From NCBI GenBank assembly GCA_014237715.1, contig JAAZZG010000004.1, forward strand, positions 1-64,000: a DNA stretch of 64,000 nucleotides, in the 5' to 3' direction. Below are positions 14,706 through 23,631 of this stretch, piece after piece. The notes under the pieces are model-generated. The model was not told the origin of the DNA. It worked only from the letters and a program-made list of their open reading frames with translations, and made no database searches. Numbering within the stretch: the stretch's first letter is position 1; every line of letters starts with the position of its first letter. The stretch is from Acidimicrobiales bacterium (GTDB lineage Bacteria > Actinomycetota > Acidimicrobiia > Acidimicrobiales > MedAcidi-G1). The position numbers and the translations under genes are program-made.

Positions 14706-15863
14706 ATGGCGACCGATCAGGCGCTGGCCGACGAGATCGTCGGCACCATCCGATCGTGGGTGGACCGCGACGTCATTCCGAACGTGGCCGAGTTCGAGCA
14801 TGCCGACGAGTTTCCGCAGGCCATGTTCGACCAGATGTGCGAGTTCGGCCTGTTCGGCTCGACCATCCCCGAGGAGTACGGCGGCCTAGGCCTCGACATC
14901 ACCACCTACGCCCGGATCATCGAGGAACTGTCGCGGGGCTTCATGTCGCTGGCCGGCATCCTCAACACCCACAAGATCGGCGCCACGATGATCGGCCGGT
15001 TCGGAACCGACGAACAGAAGCAGCGGCTCCTGCCGCGGATGTGCGACGGCTCGTTCCGGGCCGCCTTCTCGTTGTCGGAGCCCGACGCGGGCAGCGACAC
15101 CGGGGCCCTTCGCTGCAAGGCCGAGCGGGACGGCGACGAGTGGGTGGTGAACGGCACGAAGATGTGGGTCACCAACGGTGTCCGGGCCTCGCTGGTCATG
15201 TTGATGGTCCGCACGCCGGACGACCGCATCACCTGCCTGTTGGTTGAAAAGGAGCCCGGCGAGACGTTCGAGGGCATCTCGGTGTCCAAGAAGATCGACA
15301 AGCTGGGCTACAAGGGCCTCGAGACGGTCGAAATGTCCTATGTAGACCACAAGGTTCCGCACGCCAACGTGCTGGGCGGCGACGAAGGCATCGGCCACGG
15401 CCGCCAGTACGCGCTCTCGGCGCTCGAGTTGGGTCGCATCAACATTGCCTCGCGTGCCGTCGGCGTAGCCCAAGCGGCGTTTGAGGCGGCGATGCGGTAT
15501 GCCCAGCAGCGTGAAACGTTCGGCAGGCCCATCTACGAGCATCAGGCCATCCAGTTCAAGTTGGCTGAGATGGCAACCAAGCTTCAGGCGGCCCGGCTCA
15601 TGACCTATGACGCGGCCCGGCGGGCCGACGAGGGCGAGCGAGTCGACATGGAGGCCGGCATGGCCAAGCTGTTCGCATCCGAGGCGGCGTTTGAGATCGC
15701 CACCGATGCCCTTCGGATTCACGGCGGCAATGGCTACACCGCCGAGTTCCCGGTGGAGCGCTACTTCCGTGACACCCCGTTGATGATCATCGGCGAGGGC
15801 ACGAGCGAGATCCAGAAGATGGTGATCGCCCGCAAGTTGCTCGAGCGTTACCCCGCCGAGTGA
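14706..15863 (+). CDS. Acyl-CoA dehydrogenase
   Basis: A 385-residue FAD enzyme of standard family length, oxidising an acyl-CoA to the 2,3-enoyl-CoA. Visible family blocks are AAFSLSEPDAGSDTGALRC (FAD/substrate loop), WVVNGTKMWVTNG, AMRYAQQRETFGRPI and the C-terminal ALRIHGGNGYTAEFPVERYFRD. The catalytic base is the Glu in IIGEGTSEIQK, at the position used by short/medium-chain and branched-chain enzymes. AAAGAG precedes the ATG as a weak ribosome-binding site. It is first of a four-gene plus-strand run; the aminotransferase start overlaps its stop as GTGA, so the two are translationally coupled. Chain-length specificity is unknown. Confidence 0.93.
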   Translation: MATDQALADEIVGTIRSWVDRDVIPNVAEFEHADEFPQAMFDQMCEFGLFGSTIPEEYGGLGLDITTYARIIEELSRGFMSLAGILNTHKIGATMIGRFGTDEQKQRLLPRMCDGSFRAAFSLSEPDAGSDTGALRCKAERDGDEWVVNGTKMWVTNGVRASLVMLMVRTPDDRITCLLVEKEPGETFEGISVSKKIDKLGYKGLETVEMSYVDHKVPHANVLGGDEGIGHGRQYALSALELGRINIASRAVGVAQAAFEAAMRYAQQRETFGRPIYEHQAIQFKLAEMATKLQAARLMTYDAARRADEGERVDMEAGMAKLFASEAAFEIATDALRIHGGNGYTAEFPVERYFRDTPLMIIGEGTSEIQKMVIARKLLERYPAE

Positions 15864-17038
15864 CCGTCGTGCCCGATCGTCCGAACGCCCATCTGGTGGC
15901 CCGGATGCAGGGACACCGGTTGTCGATCTTCGCCGAGATGTCGACGCTGGCCGTCGAGACGGGGGCCATCAACCTCGGGCAGGGATTCCCCGACACCGAC
16001 GGTCCGGCCGAGGTCACCGCGGCGGCCATCCAGGCCATCCGGGATGGCTTCAACCAGTATCCGCCCGACCGGGGCATCCCCGAGTTACGCCGGGCCGTGG
16101 CCGACCATCAGGCCCGTTTCTACGGCCAGCAGGTCGACCCAGGTGACGTCATGGTTTCCACCGGCGCATCCGAGGCCATCGGGGCGGCGATCATGGCCCT
16201 TGTCGAACCGGGTCAGGAGGTGGTGGTCTTCGAGCCCTACTTCGACCTGTACGCGGCGGTCATCGAGCTGGCCGGGGGCGTCCGGCGAGCCGTCACCCTG
16301 CGGACGCCCGACTACTCGTTCGACCTGGACGAACTCGAGGCGGTCATCAACCCGTCCACGCGGTTGATCCTCGTCAACACGCCACACAACCCGACGGGCA
16401 AGGTGTTCTCCGAAGCCGAACTGGCCGCGATCGCCCGCCTGGCCATCACCCATGACCTGTTGGTGGTGACCGACGAGGTCTACGAGCACATGACCTACGA
16501 CGGGACCCGCCACATCCCGTTGGCCACCCTGCCCGGCATGGCCGAGCGAACGGTGACCATCTCGTCGGGGGGCAAGTCGTTCGGATTGACGGGCTGGAAG
16601 GTGGGTTGGGCCCATGGCCCCACGGAGCTGGTCAACGCGGTGCACACCGTCAAACAACACCTGTCGTTCACCAGTGGGGCCCCGTTCCAGCGGGCCATGG
16701 TGACCGCCCTGAACCTGGGCGACGGCTACTTCACCGGGCTGGCCGACGACCTGTGTGCCAAGCGTGACCTGGTGGCCGACGGGCTGCGTTCGGTGGGCCT
16801 CCACGTGCTGCCAGCACAGGGGACCTACTACGTGACGGCCGACGTGGCACCGCTGGGCTACGACGACGGCATGGACTTCTGTCGTGACCTGCCTGGGCGG
16901 TGTGGCGTGGTGGCCATCCCCAACCGGGTCTTCTACGACGATGAGTCGTCTGGGCGGTCGATCGTCCGGTTCGCCTACTGCAAGCAGTTCGAGGTGCTCC
17001 ACGAAGCCGTCGAGCGCCTGTCTCGTCTGACAGCCTGA
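15860..17038 (+). CDS. Class I/II PLP aminotransferase (kynurenine/glutamine transaminase-like)
   Basis: A 392-residue fold-type I aminotransferase. Motifs in order: GAINLGQGFPDTDGP at the N-terminus, GFNQYPPDRGIPELRRAVA, VSTGASEAIGAAIMAL, VNTPHNPTGKVF, and SSGGKSFGLTGWKVGW with the PLP-binding Lys239. The N-terminal and GWKVGW features resemble the YbdL/kynurenine-oxoglutarate aminotransferase group, which includes glutamine transaminase K. The start GTG overlaps the preceding stop. Only 4 bp separate it from a Nit2-like omega-amidase gene; together they form the glutamine transaminase-omega-amidase pair, which drives transamination by hydrolysing the alpha-ketoglutaramate formed. An alternative role is transamination of 4-methylthio-2-oxobutyrate in methionine salvage. 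Confidence 0.9.
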   Translation: MTVVPDRPNAHLVARMQGHRLSIFAEMSTLAVETGAINLGQGFPDTDGPAEVTAAAIQAIRDGFNQYPPDRGIPELRRAVADHQARFYGQQVDPGDVMVSTGASEAIGAAIMALVEPGQEVVVFEPYFDLYAAVIELAGGVRRAVTLRTPDYSFDLDELEAVINPSTRLILVNTPHNPTGKVFSEAELAAIARLAITHDLLVVTDEVYEHMTYDGTRHIPLATLPGMAERTVTISSGGKSFGLTGWKVGWAHGPTELVNAVHTVKQHLSFTSGAPFQRAMVTALNLGDGYFTGLADDLCAKRDLVADGLRSVGLHVLPAQGTYYVTADVAPLGYDDGMDFCRDLPGRCGVVAIPNRVFYDDESSGRSIVRFAYCKQFEVLHEAVERLSRLTA

Positions 17039-17042
17039 TCAC

Positions 17043-17819
17043 ATGAAGATCGCCGCCCTGCAGCACGACATCGCCTGGGAGGACGCGGCAGCCACCTGTA
17101 CCCGGGTGGCGCCGATGATCGCCGAGGCGGCTGCCGACGGGGCCGACATGGTCCTGCTGACCGAGATGTTCGGACCGGGCTTCTCGCTGGCCGCCGACCG
17201 GATCGCCGAACCGCCGGGTGGACCGACCGAGCAGTTCTTGGCCGGCCAGGCGGCAGTTCACGACATCTGGGTGGGTGGATCGATCCCGACACGTGACGAT
17301 CCGGACGGCGAGCCCGGTGCACTGCCGGTGAATCGGTTCCTGCTGGTCGGCCCGGACGGAACCCGGCACCACTACGACAAGCTTCATCCGTTCACGTTCG
17401 CCGACGAGCACGAGGCCTACCGGGCCGGCGACACTCCGGTCACCGTCAACATCGACGGCCTCCGGCTGACCCTGTTCGTCTGCTATGACCTGCGTTTCGC
17501 CAACGCCTTCTGGGATCGGGCGCTGGACACTGACGCCTACCTGGTGGTGGCCAACTGGCCCGAGTCCCGGCGCGACCACTGGAGTGCCCTGCTGGTGGCC
17601 CGGGCCATCGAGAACCAGGCGTACGTAGTGGGCGTCAACCGGGTGGGGGAGGCCAACGGGCTGACCTACTCGGGCGACACGGTGATCGTGGACCCGTCCG
17701 GCGAGGTGGTGGCCGAGGGCGTCGACTACACCGAGGGTGTGGTGATGGCTGACGTGGATCCGGCCCGGGTGGCTGAGGTACGCGACGCTTTTCGCTTCTT
17801 GCCCGACCGGCGGGACTGA
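17043..17819 (+). CDS. Nitrilase-superfamily omega-amidase (Nit2/YafV-like)
   Basis: A 258-residue carbon-nitrogen hydrolase with the complete Glu-Lys-Cys triad: Glu41 in LLTEMF, Lys113 in HYDKLHPF, and Cys147 in LFVCYDLRF. The WPESRRDHWSALLVARAIENQAYVVGVNRVG segment is typical of omega-amidases, which hydrolyse alpha-ketoglutaramate and alpha-ketosuccinamate. It sits 4 bp after an aminotransferase of the glutamine-transaminase type. The next gene's ATG overlaps its stop (TGATG). The pairing gives higher confidence in omega-amidase than in general nitrilase activity. Confidence 0.88.
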   Translation: MKIAALQHDIAWEDAAATCTRVAPMIAEAAADGADMVLLTEMFGPGFSLAADRIAEPPGGPTEQFLAGQAAVHDIWVGGSIPTRDDPDGEPGALPVNRFLLVGPDGTRHHYDKLHPFTFADEHEAYRAGDTPVTVNIDGLRLTLFVCYDLRFANAFWDRALDTDAYLVVANWPESRRDHWSALLVARAIENQAYVVGVNRVGEANGLTYSGDTVIVDPSGEVVAEGVDYTEGVVMADVDPARVAEVRDAFRFLPDRRD

Positions 17820-18856
17820 TGGCGGCGGTGCCGGCGGTCCTGGTACGGGCCCGAGAGTTGGTGGAACCGGCGCTGGTGGCTGCCGTGGATCGCCTGTGTG
17901 ACGAGCTTCGCCTACCCGCCCGGTACCACTTCGGATGGGTGGAGGCCGATGGGTCGCCGTCGACGGCCGGACCAGGTAAGGGCCTGCGTCCTGCCCTGGC
18001 TGTGCTGTCGGCCGAGGCGGTAGGCGCCGATGGTGCGGTGGCGGTGCCCGGGGCGGCCGCTGTGGAATTGGTGCACAACTTCTCTCTGGTGCACGACGAC
18101 ATTGTCGACGGCGACGTGGAGCGACGGCACCGTCCGACGGTGTGGGCAGTCTTCGGGGTGGACGACGCGGTGATCTCGGGCGACGCCCTTCACAACCTGG
18201 CCTTTCAGGTACTGCTTGACACGCCTACTGGTCAATCCGGCGGAGAGCCCTCACCCGAGCGAGTGCGGGCCACCATCCGACTGGTGACGGCTACCACGGC
18301 GATGATCGCCGGTCAGTCCGCCGACATGGCCTTCGATGACCTCCCCGAGGTTGACCTAGCGGCCTGCCTGGCCATGGAAGCCGACAAGACCGGCGCCCTA
18401 CTCGGGTACTCGGCATCGGTGGGTGCCGTGCTTGCTGGGGCACCCGCTGACCAGGTCGACGCGTTGGAGGTCTACGGGCAGGAGCTTGGCCTGGCCTTCC
18501 AGGCCGTCGACGACGTGCTGGGCATCTGGGGAGACCCGTCGGTGACCGGTAAGGCAGCCGGCAACGACCTCCGGGAACGTAAGAAGTCGATGCCGGTGGC
18601 CAGCGTGCTGTCCGGCGGGGGAACAGCGGCCGCCGAACTCCGGGCCGTCTACGACGTGGCTGGCGATCTCTCCGATGATGACGTGGAGCGGGCCTCTGCT
18701 GTCATCGAGGCAGCCGGCGGCCGGGACGACACGATTGCTGAAGCCAGCCGTCGCCTGGACGCTGCACTGGCCGCCATTGACGGGGTGGGCCTGGAGGTTG
18801 GAGCAGTTGACGAGTTGACCGGTCTGGCCCGTTTCGTCGCCGAGCGGGAGTTCTAG
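17819..18856 (+). CDS. Polyprenyl (isoprenyl diphosphate) synthase
   Basis: A 345-residue all-helical trans-prenyltransferase. The first aspartate-rich motif is complete (LVHDDIVDGDVERRHRPTVW) and follows GKGLRPALAVLSAEA. The second motif reads LAFQAVDDVLGIWGDPSVTGK, with DDxxG in place of DDxxD, as in a number of actinobacterial geranylgeranyl diphosphate synthases. The enzyme condenses isopentenyl diphosphate with an allylic diphosphate; product length, possibly C20 or longer, cannot be read from the sequence. It is translationally coupled to the omega-amidase gene although the functions are unrelated. It overlaps the convergent helicase gene by 4 bp. Confidence 0.9.
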   Translation: MAAVPAVLVRARELVEPALVAAVDRLCDELRLPARYHFGWVEADGSPSTAGPGKGLRPALAVLSAEAVGADGAVAVPGAAAVELVHNFSLVHDDIVDGDVERRHRPTVWAVFGVDDAVISGDALHNLAFQVLLDTPTGQSGGEPSPERVRATIRLVTATTAMIAGQSADMAFDDLPEVDLAACLAMEADKTGALLGYSASVGAVLAGAPADQVDALEVYGQELGLAFQAVDDVLGIWGDPSVTGKAAGNDLRERKKSMPVASVLSGGGTAAAELRAVYDVAGDLSDDDVERASAVIEAAGGRDDTIAEASRRLDAALAAIDGVGLEVGAVDELTGLARFVAEREF

Positions 18857-21531
18857 AGCCGACGGATGGCGCCGAGGCGGACCACGGCCCGGCCTTCTTC
18901 GCGACTGGCCTCCAGGTCGACCTGACCCTCGAGCACCCACTCGTCGTGCCCCTTGGGATCGGCAATGGTCTGGACGACGGGCCATCTGGCGGCCCTTACT
19001 CCACCAGAGTCGTCAAGCACGAAGAACGCGCCTCCCCGGGCGTGGCTGTCGGTGGGAAGCACGGAATGCTCCTCCCAGTAGGGGGCGATGGCCTCGGTGA
19101 CGTCGGCGGCGGTCCGGCGGGCGTCGTCGACCGCGGGAACCTCGGCCAGGGATTCGTGGTCATCGAGACGACGGTGCGACAGCAGTTGCACCCAGCGGAA
19201 CACCTCGTTGCGGACCATGATCTTGAAGGCTCGGGCATTGCGGGTCACGTCGGGTCGTTCTGGGCCAGTGTCGGCTTCCTTGCCTTCGGGTGACGTGTCT
19301 TCGGGGTTGCGGAGCTTCTCCCACTCGTCAATGAGGCTGGAGTCAACCTGACGAACCATCTCGCCCAGCCATGCCTCGATGTCTCGGATCGCCTCGGTTC
19401 GGGAGTCCTCGGGCACCGTCTGGGCCAGTGCCTTGTAGGCCTCACCGAGGTAGCGAAGCACCGTGCCCTCAGAACGCTTCAGGCCATGGTGTTCGATGTA
19501 CTGGCGGAAGTCGAAGCCAGTCTCGTAGAGCTCACGGGCTACCGCTTTGGGCTTCACGTTCTCCGTTCCCACCCACGGGTGATGGCTGCGGAAGACATCG
19601 AAGGTTCCGTACAGGAACTCCTTGAGGGGGCGGGGTTGCTCGACCTCGGAGAGGCGTTCCATCCGTTCTTCGTACTCGACGCCCTCCATCTTGAGACGAG
19701 CCACCAGTTCGCCCTTCATCTGATGGATCTGGGCGGCGATGATCACGCCCGGATCCTCCAGCACTGATTCGATCACTGACAGCACGTCCAGCGCGTGTTC
19801 GCGGGCCGAGGCATCCGGATCAGCATGACGGGCGGCCTCGCTGGCGGTCTGCTTGACGGTCTGCTCCTGATCCTCAGCGTTCTCGCCCGGTTCAGGGTCG
19901 GATGCGGGCTCGGGTTCTGGGCGGTCGGCCAGTTCGGGGATGACCTCCAGAGCGAACAGTGAGAGCGGTTGGTGGAGAGCGAAGCGGTCCTGGAGGTCCA
20001 TGCCGACCGAGACGAGACGCCCTTGGCCGTCCGGCTGGTCGAGTTCGACGATCACTCCGGCGTCACGCAATGACCGGTAGATGCCGATGGCCCGTCGAAT
20101 GTGTTGTCGCTGGCGGTCCCGGGGCTCGTGGTTATTCAGCAGCAGGTGCTTCATGTCCTGTCGGCCGTCGCCGGGCCTCGACAACATGTTGAGAACCATC
20201 TGGTGGGTCACGTCGAAGCTCGAGATCAACGGCTCAGGGGTCCCGTCGACAATCTTCTGGTACGACTCCTCGTTCCAGTGGGCGTAGCCACGATCGGGTG
20301 GCTTCTTCTTCACCAACTTCTTCTTCTTGCCGGGGTCGGCCACCACCTTGGCCTCGGCCCGGCGGTTCTCGATCCAGTGGACCGGCGCCTGCACCCATAC
20401 ATGGCCCTCGTCGTCGAAGCCCCGTCGCCCGGCCCGGCCGCTGATCTGGGCGAACTCCCGGTTGCCGAGCAGGCGGGTCGAGACGCCGTCGTACTTGCAG
20501 AGCTGTGTAAACAGCACGGTGCGGATCGGCACATTGACGCCCACCCCAAGGGTGTCGGTGCCGCAGATGAGCTTCAGCAGTCCGGCCTGGGCCAGCTTCT
20601 CGACTAGTAGGCGGTACCGGGGGAGCATCCCAGCATGGTGCAGGCCGATGCCGTGACCGATGAACCGCTTCAGGTCCTTGCCGATTGGCGTGTCGAACCG
20701 GAACCCGCCCACCTCGGAGCGCACAGCAGCCTTTTCGTCCTTGGTGAGCACGTCGAGGCTGCAAAGATCCTGGGCCTTCTCGGAGGCGGCTTTCTGGGTG
20801 AAGTGGACGATGTAGACGGGCGCACGGTCGGCGTCGACCAGTTCGGTGATCGATTCGTGGAGCGGAGTCTCGCGGTATTCGAAGGTGAGCGGCACCGGTC
20901 GGACCGTGCCGGCCACGGTCACTGCGGGGCGGCCGGTGCGCCGGGTCAGGTCCTCGGCGAAGCGGGCCGTCGGGCCGAGGGTGGCCGACATGAGCAGGAA
21001 CTGGGCGTTGGGCAACTCCAATAGGGGGACCTGCCATGCCCATCCCCGTTGGGGGTCGCCGTAGAAGTGGAACTCGTCGGCCACCACGAGGCCGAACGGG
21101 CAGTCGGCCCCTTCCCGGAGGGTCTGGTGGGCGAGGATCTCGGCGGTGGCGCAGATGATCGGGGCACCCGGGTTGACCGAGGCGTCGCCGGTGACCATGC
21201 CGACGTGTTCGGGGCCGAAGTCGCGGGCCAGAGCGAAGAATTTCTCGCTGACTAGAGCCTTGATGGGTGCGGTGTAGATGCTTCGCTCGCCCCGGGCCAT
21301 CGCCGCTGCGTGGGCCGCGGTGGCCACTAGAGACTTCCCCGAGCCGGTGGGGGTGGCCAGGATCACGTGAGTGCCCGACAGCAGTTCGAGGATGGCTTCT
21401 TCCTGGGCCTCGTAGAGCTCCAGGTTCCGCTCGGCGGCCCAGTCCACGAACAGGTCGAGGAGTAGGTCGGGGTCGGTCCCCACCGGGATGCGTTCAGCCA
21501 GCGTGACGGCCCGAGCAGCGGCGTCGGTCAT
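18853..21531 (-). CDS. Ski2-like DEAD/DEAH-box helicase with DUF3516 C-terminal region
   Basis: An 892-residue superfamily 2 helicase. N-terminal RecA domain: Q-motif region ELYEAQEEAILELL, Walker A ATPTGSGKS (59-67), IYTAPIKALVSEKF, the DEFH box in VVADEFHFYGD and motif III LLMSATLG. Second domain: GIGLHHAGMLPRYR, GTDTLGVGVNVPIRT and motif VI EFAQISGRAGRRGFDD. The roughly 480-residue C-terminal part contains an acidic linker and the helical DUF3516 region found in actinobacterial members. Likely RNA or DNA unwinding; its cellular job is not established. It is the last gene of a tightly coupled operon (tag, LLM oxidoreductase, helicase) with ATGA overlap at its start. Confidence 0.9.
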   Translation of the reverse strand: MTDAAARAVTLAERIPVGTDPDLLLDLFVDWAAERNLELYEAQEEAILELLSGTHVILATPTGSGKSLVATAAHAAAMARGERSIYTAPIKALVSEKFFALARDFGPEHVGMVTGDASVNPGAPIICATAEILAHQTLREGADCPFGLVVADEFHFYGDPQRGWAWQVPLLELPNAQFLLMSATLGPTARFAEDLTRRTGRPAVTVAGTVRPVPLTFEYRETPLHESITELVDADRAPVYIVHFTQKAASEKAQDLCSLDVLTKDEKAAVRSEVGGFRFDTPIGKDLKRFIGHGIGLHHAGMLPRYRLLVEKLAQAGLLKLICGTDTLGVGVNVPIRTVLFTQLCKYDGVSTRLLGNREFAQISGRAGRRGFDDEGHVWVQAPVHWIENRRAEAKVVADPGKKKKLVKKKPPDRGYAHWNEESYQKIVDGTPEPLISSFDVTHQMVLNMLSRPGDGRQDMKHLLLNNHEPRDRQRQHIRRAIGIYRSLRDAGVIVELDQPDGQGRLVSVGMDLQDRFALHQPLSLFALEVIPELADRPEPEPASDPEPGENAEDQEQTVKQTASEAARHADPDASAREHALDVLSVIESVLEDPGVIIAAQIHQMKGELVARLKMEGVEYEERMERLSEVEQPRPLKEFLYGTFDVFRSHHPWVGTENVKPKAVARELYETGFDFRQYIEHHGLKRSEGTVLRYLGEAYKALAQTVPEDSRTEAIRDIEAWLGEMVRQVDSSLIDEWEKLRNPEDTSPEGKEADTGPERPDVTRNARAFKIMVRNEVFRWVQLLSHRRLDDHESLAEVPAVDDARRTAADVTEAIAPYWEEHSVLPTDSHARGGAFFVLDDSGGVRAARWPVVQTIADPKGHDEWVLEGQVDLEASREEGRAVVRLGAIRRL

Positions 21532-22556
21532 TGTTCGGGCGTCGCTGGGGGGATTAGGCCGAACTGGTGGGCCAGCAACTCGTAGGACCGGACCCGGGCT
21601 TCGTGGTCGTGGCAGATGGTGACCACCATGACTTCCTCGGCGCCGCTGGCCTCGGCCATCTCGGTGAGTCGGGTCGATACCCGATCCGGTGTGCCGGTGG
21701 CGATCGACCGGCGGCCCGGCTGGACTGCCAGCGGTGCCGGTGCGACCGGCAGTGTCGCTCCGTCGGAGTTCGAGGCGGCACGGGCGGCGGGCACGGGTCC
21801 CCGGAGGCCGGAGGCCCGCCAGGCTCGGACGGTGGCCACGATGGCCTCAGCTTCCTCGTCGGTGTCGGCGCACACCGCGCTGGCGCACAACAGCACCCGA
21901 GGTTCGGCACAGCGGGCCGACGGGCGGAACTGGCGGCGGTAGGCGTCGATGATCGGAGCGCCGTCCACCTGGGCGATGAAGTCGGCCCAGCCCAGCGGCA
22001 GGCCGAAGTGGGCGGCGAAGGACGCCGAGTCAGCGCTCGATGCCAGCAACCAGATCTCCGGCGGCTCGTCTGGTCGGGGTGTCGCCCGCACCCCCTGGAT
22101 CGGACTATGGGAGGGCAGCGTGTCGTCGACCAGGTGGACCAGTTCCTGGACCTGGTTCGGGTAGTTCTCCAGCGGTGTGCGTGCACCGCCGCGGGCCAGG
22201 GCAGCGGCGGTGAGATGGTCTGAGCCGGGCGCCCGACCGATGCCCAGGTCGATGCGATCCGGGTGGAGCGAAGCCAGCACGCAGAACGACTCGGCGACCT
22301 TCAACGGGGCGTAGTGGGTGAGCATCACGCCACCGGAGCCGACCCGGATCCGGTCGGTTGCCCCGGCGATCGAGCCGATGAGAACCTCGGGGCTGGAGCC
22401 GGCCAGCCCGGTCATGCCGTGGTGCTCGGCCACCCAGTACCGGTGGTAACCCATGGCGTCGGTACGACAGGCCAAGTCGAGCGTGTTTCGCAGGGCATCA
22501 CCAGCGGTCGAGCCCTCGGGCACCGGTGACTGATCCAGCACCGACAGGCGGATCAC
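21528..22556 (-). CDS. LLM-class flavin-dependent oxidoreductase (MsnO8/YhbW-like group)
   Basis: A 342-residue bacterial luciferase-like protein. It starts MIRLSVLDQSPVPEGST, then YHRYWVAEHHGMTGLAGSSPEVLIG and RIRVGSGGVMLTHYAPLKVAESF, a signature shared with the alkanal-monooxygenase-like MsnO8/YhbW group that normally uses FMN rather than F420. HPDRIDLGIGRAPGSD follows. Both ends are coupled: its GTG start overlaps the tag stop (GTGA) and its stop overlaps the helicase ATG (ATGA). Being sandwiched between a DNA repair glycosylase and a helicase is unusual for this family. Substrate unknown. Confidence 0.88.
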   Translation of the reverse strand: MIRLSVLDQSPVPEGSTAGDALRNTLDLACRTDAMGYHRYWVAEHHGMTGLAGSSPEVLIGSIAGATDRIRVGSGGVMLTHYAPLKVAESFCVLASLHPDRIDLGIGRAPGSDHLTAAALARGGARTPLENYPNQVQELVHLVDDTLPSHSPIQGVRATPRPDEPPEIWLLASSADSASFAAHFGLPLGWADFIAQVDGAPIIDAYRRQFRPSARCAEPRVLLCASAVCADTDEEAEAIVATVRAWRASGLRGPVPAARAASNSDGATLPVAPAPLAVQPGRRSIATGTPDRVSTRLTEMAEASGAEEVMVVTICHDHEARVRSYELLAHQFGLIPPATPEQ

Positions 22557-23224
22557 GGTGTTGCCGTCGGGTCGAGGTGGGGGACCGGTCGGACGAGGGT
22601 CGCCCGTTCGGCGGCCACCACGGTGTGCAGTTCGCAGCCGGGGAGGTGGTCGTTGACCATGCCCATGGCCTGCATGAGGGCGTAGATGGTGGTCGGGCCC
22701 ACGAAGGACCAGCCGCGGTGCTTGAGGTCGCGGCTGAGTGCCGCGGACTCAGCGGTGGCGGCCGGAATGTCGTCGTGGGTGGCCCGGACCGGACTGTCGG
22801 GTTCGAAGCTCCACAGGTAGGCGGCCAGCGAACCGAACTGGTCGATGGCCTCCAGGGCGTGGGCAGCGTTGTTGATGGTCGACTCGATCTTTCCCCGGTG
22901 GCGGACGATGCCCGTGTCGCCCAGACATCGCGCCACGTCGGCATCGGTGAAGTGGGCCACGACCGCCGGGTCGAAGCCGGCGAAGGCGGTCCGAAAGTTG
23001 TCCCGCTTTCGGAGGATGGTCAGCCACGACAGACCGGCCTGAAATCCTTCCAGGCAAACCTTCTCGAACAGGCGGACGTCGTCGACCACTGGTCGGCCCC
23101 ACTCGTCATCGTGGTAGGTGCGGTAGTCGTCGTGGTCGCCGGGCCATGGGCAGCGGGCCACGCCATCGGCGCCGGTAACCGCTCCGTCAGTGGCTGGGCC
23201 GCGAGTAAACGGGACCTCAGTCAC
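22553..23224 (-). CDS. tag: DNA-3-methyladenine glycosylase I
   Basis: A 223-residue repair enzyme that removes 3-methyladenine from alkylated DNA. Family blocks: RCPWPGDHDDYRTYHDDEWGRPVVDD, FEKVCLEGFQAGLSWLTILRKRDNFRTAFAGFDP, and SFVGPTTIYALMQAMGMVNDHLPGC. The zinc ligands expected of TagI (N-terminal Cys/His in RCPW...YH and C-terminal His/Cys in DHLPGC) are all present. The GTG at 23224 is preferred because GGAG lies 5 bases upstream; an ATG at 23248 would add eight residues without a ribosome-binding site. It is the first gene of the tag-LLM-helicase operon and divergent from the small ABM gene. Confidence 0.93.
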   Translation of the reverse strand: MTEVPFTRGPATDGAVTGADGVARCPWPGDHDDYRTYHDDEWGRPVVDDVRLFEKVCLEGFQAGLSWLTILRKRDNFRTAFAGFDPAVVAHFTDADVARCLGDTGIVRHRGKIESTINNAAHALEAIDQFGSLAAYLWSFEPDSPVRATHDDIPAATAESAALSRDLKHRGWSFVGPTTIYALMQAMGMVNDHLPGCELHTVVAAERATLVRPVPHLDPTATP

Positions 23225-23303
23225 AGGATCTCCGCTTCCGTCCAGCATGGAGGCCGAGAGTACGCTCCGCCCCGTTCCAAGAGACCCTCGGAGGCCCCAG
23301 TCC

Positions 23304-23606
23304 ATGATCATCATCGCCGGTTCCATCTCGATCGACCCTGAGCGGGTCAACCTCATGTTGGAGGCGATCGTTCCCTTGATGCAGGCCACCCACGCCGAGG
23401 AGGGCTGCATCGACTACGTGCTGAGTGCCGACCCGGCCGAGGCCGGCAAGATCCGGATCTTCGAGAAGTGGGCGTCCGACGAGGCGCTCGGGGCGCACAT
23501 GACGGCCCCCCACATGGGTGACTTCCAGAAGGCGCTCAAGACCGTCGGCGTGACCGGCATGTCGGTCCAGCGCTTCGACAACGCCGAGGAATCCAAGCTC
23601 TTCTAG
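23304..23606 (+). CDS. Antibiotic biosynthesis monooxygenase (ABM/YgiN-like) domain protein
   Basis: A 100-residue single-domain protein of the dimeric alpha+beta barrel fold: MIIIAGSISIDPERVNLMLE (strand 1/helix 1), THAEEGCIDYVLSADPAEAGKIRIFEKWASDEAL and HMTAPHMGDFQKAL. ABM proteins include quinol monooxygenases, haem-degrading enzymes and many of unknown role. It lacks the Asn of IsdG-type haem oxygenases as far as I can judge, so quinol- or stress-related function is only a guess. GGAGG lies 10 bases before the ATG. It is divergent from tag and convergent with an LLM gene; a weak 5-bp hairpin lies between the two stops. Confidence 0.85.
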   Translation: MIIIAGSISIDPERVNLMLEAIVPLMQATHAEEGCIDYVLSADPAEAGKIRIFEKWASDEALGAHMTAPHMGDFQKALKTVGVTGMSVQRFDNAEESKLF

Positions 23607-23631
23607 ACGGGCTCTTCTGAGCCAGGGCCGG

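Noticed and set aside
23610-23623. Hairpin GGCTC-TTCT-GAGCC between the convergent ABM and LLM genes, as a terminator.
   Set aside because: Five base pairs without a T tract is too weak to call in GC-rich DNA.
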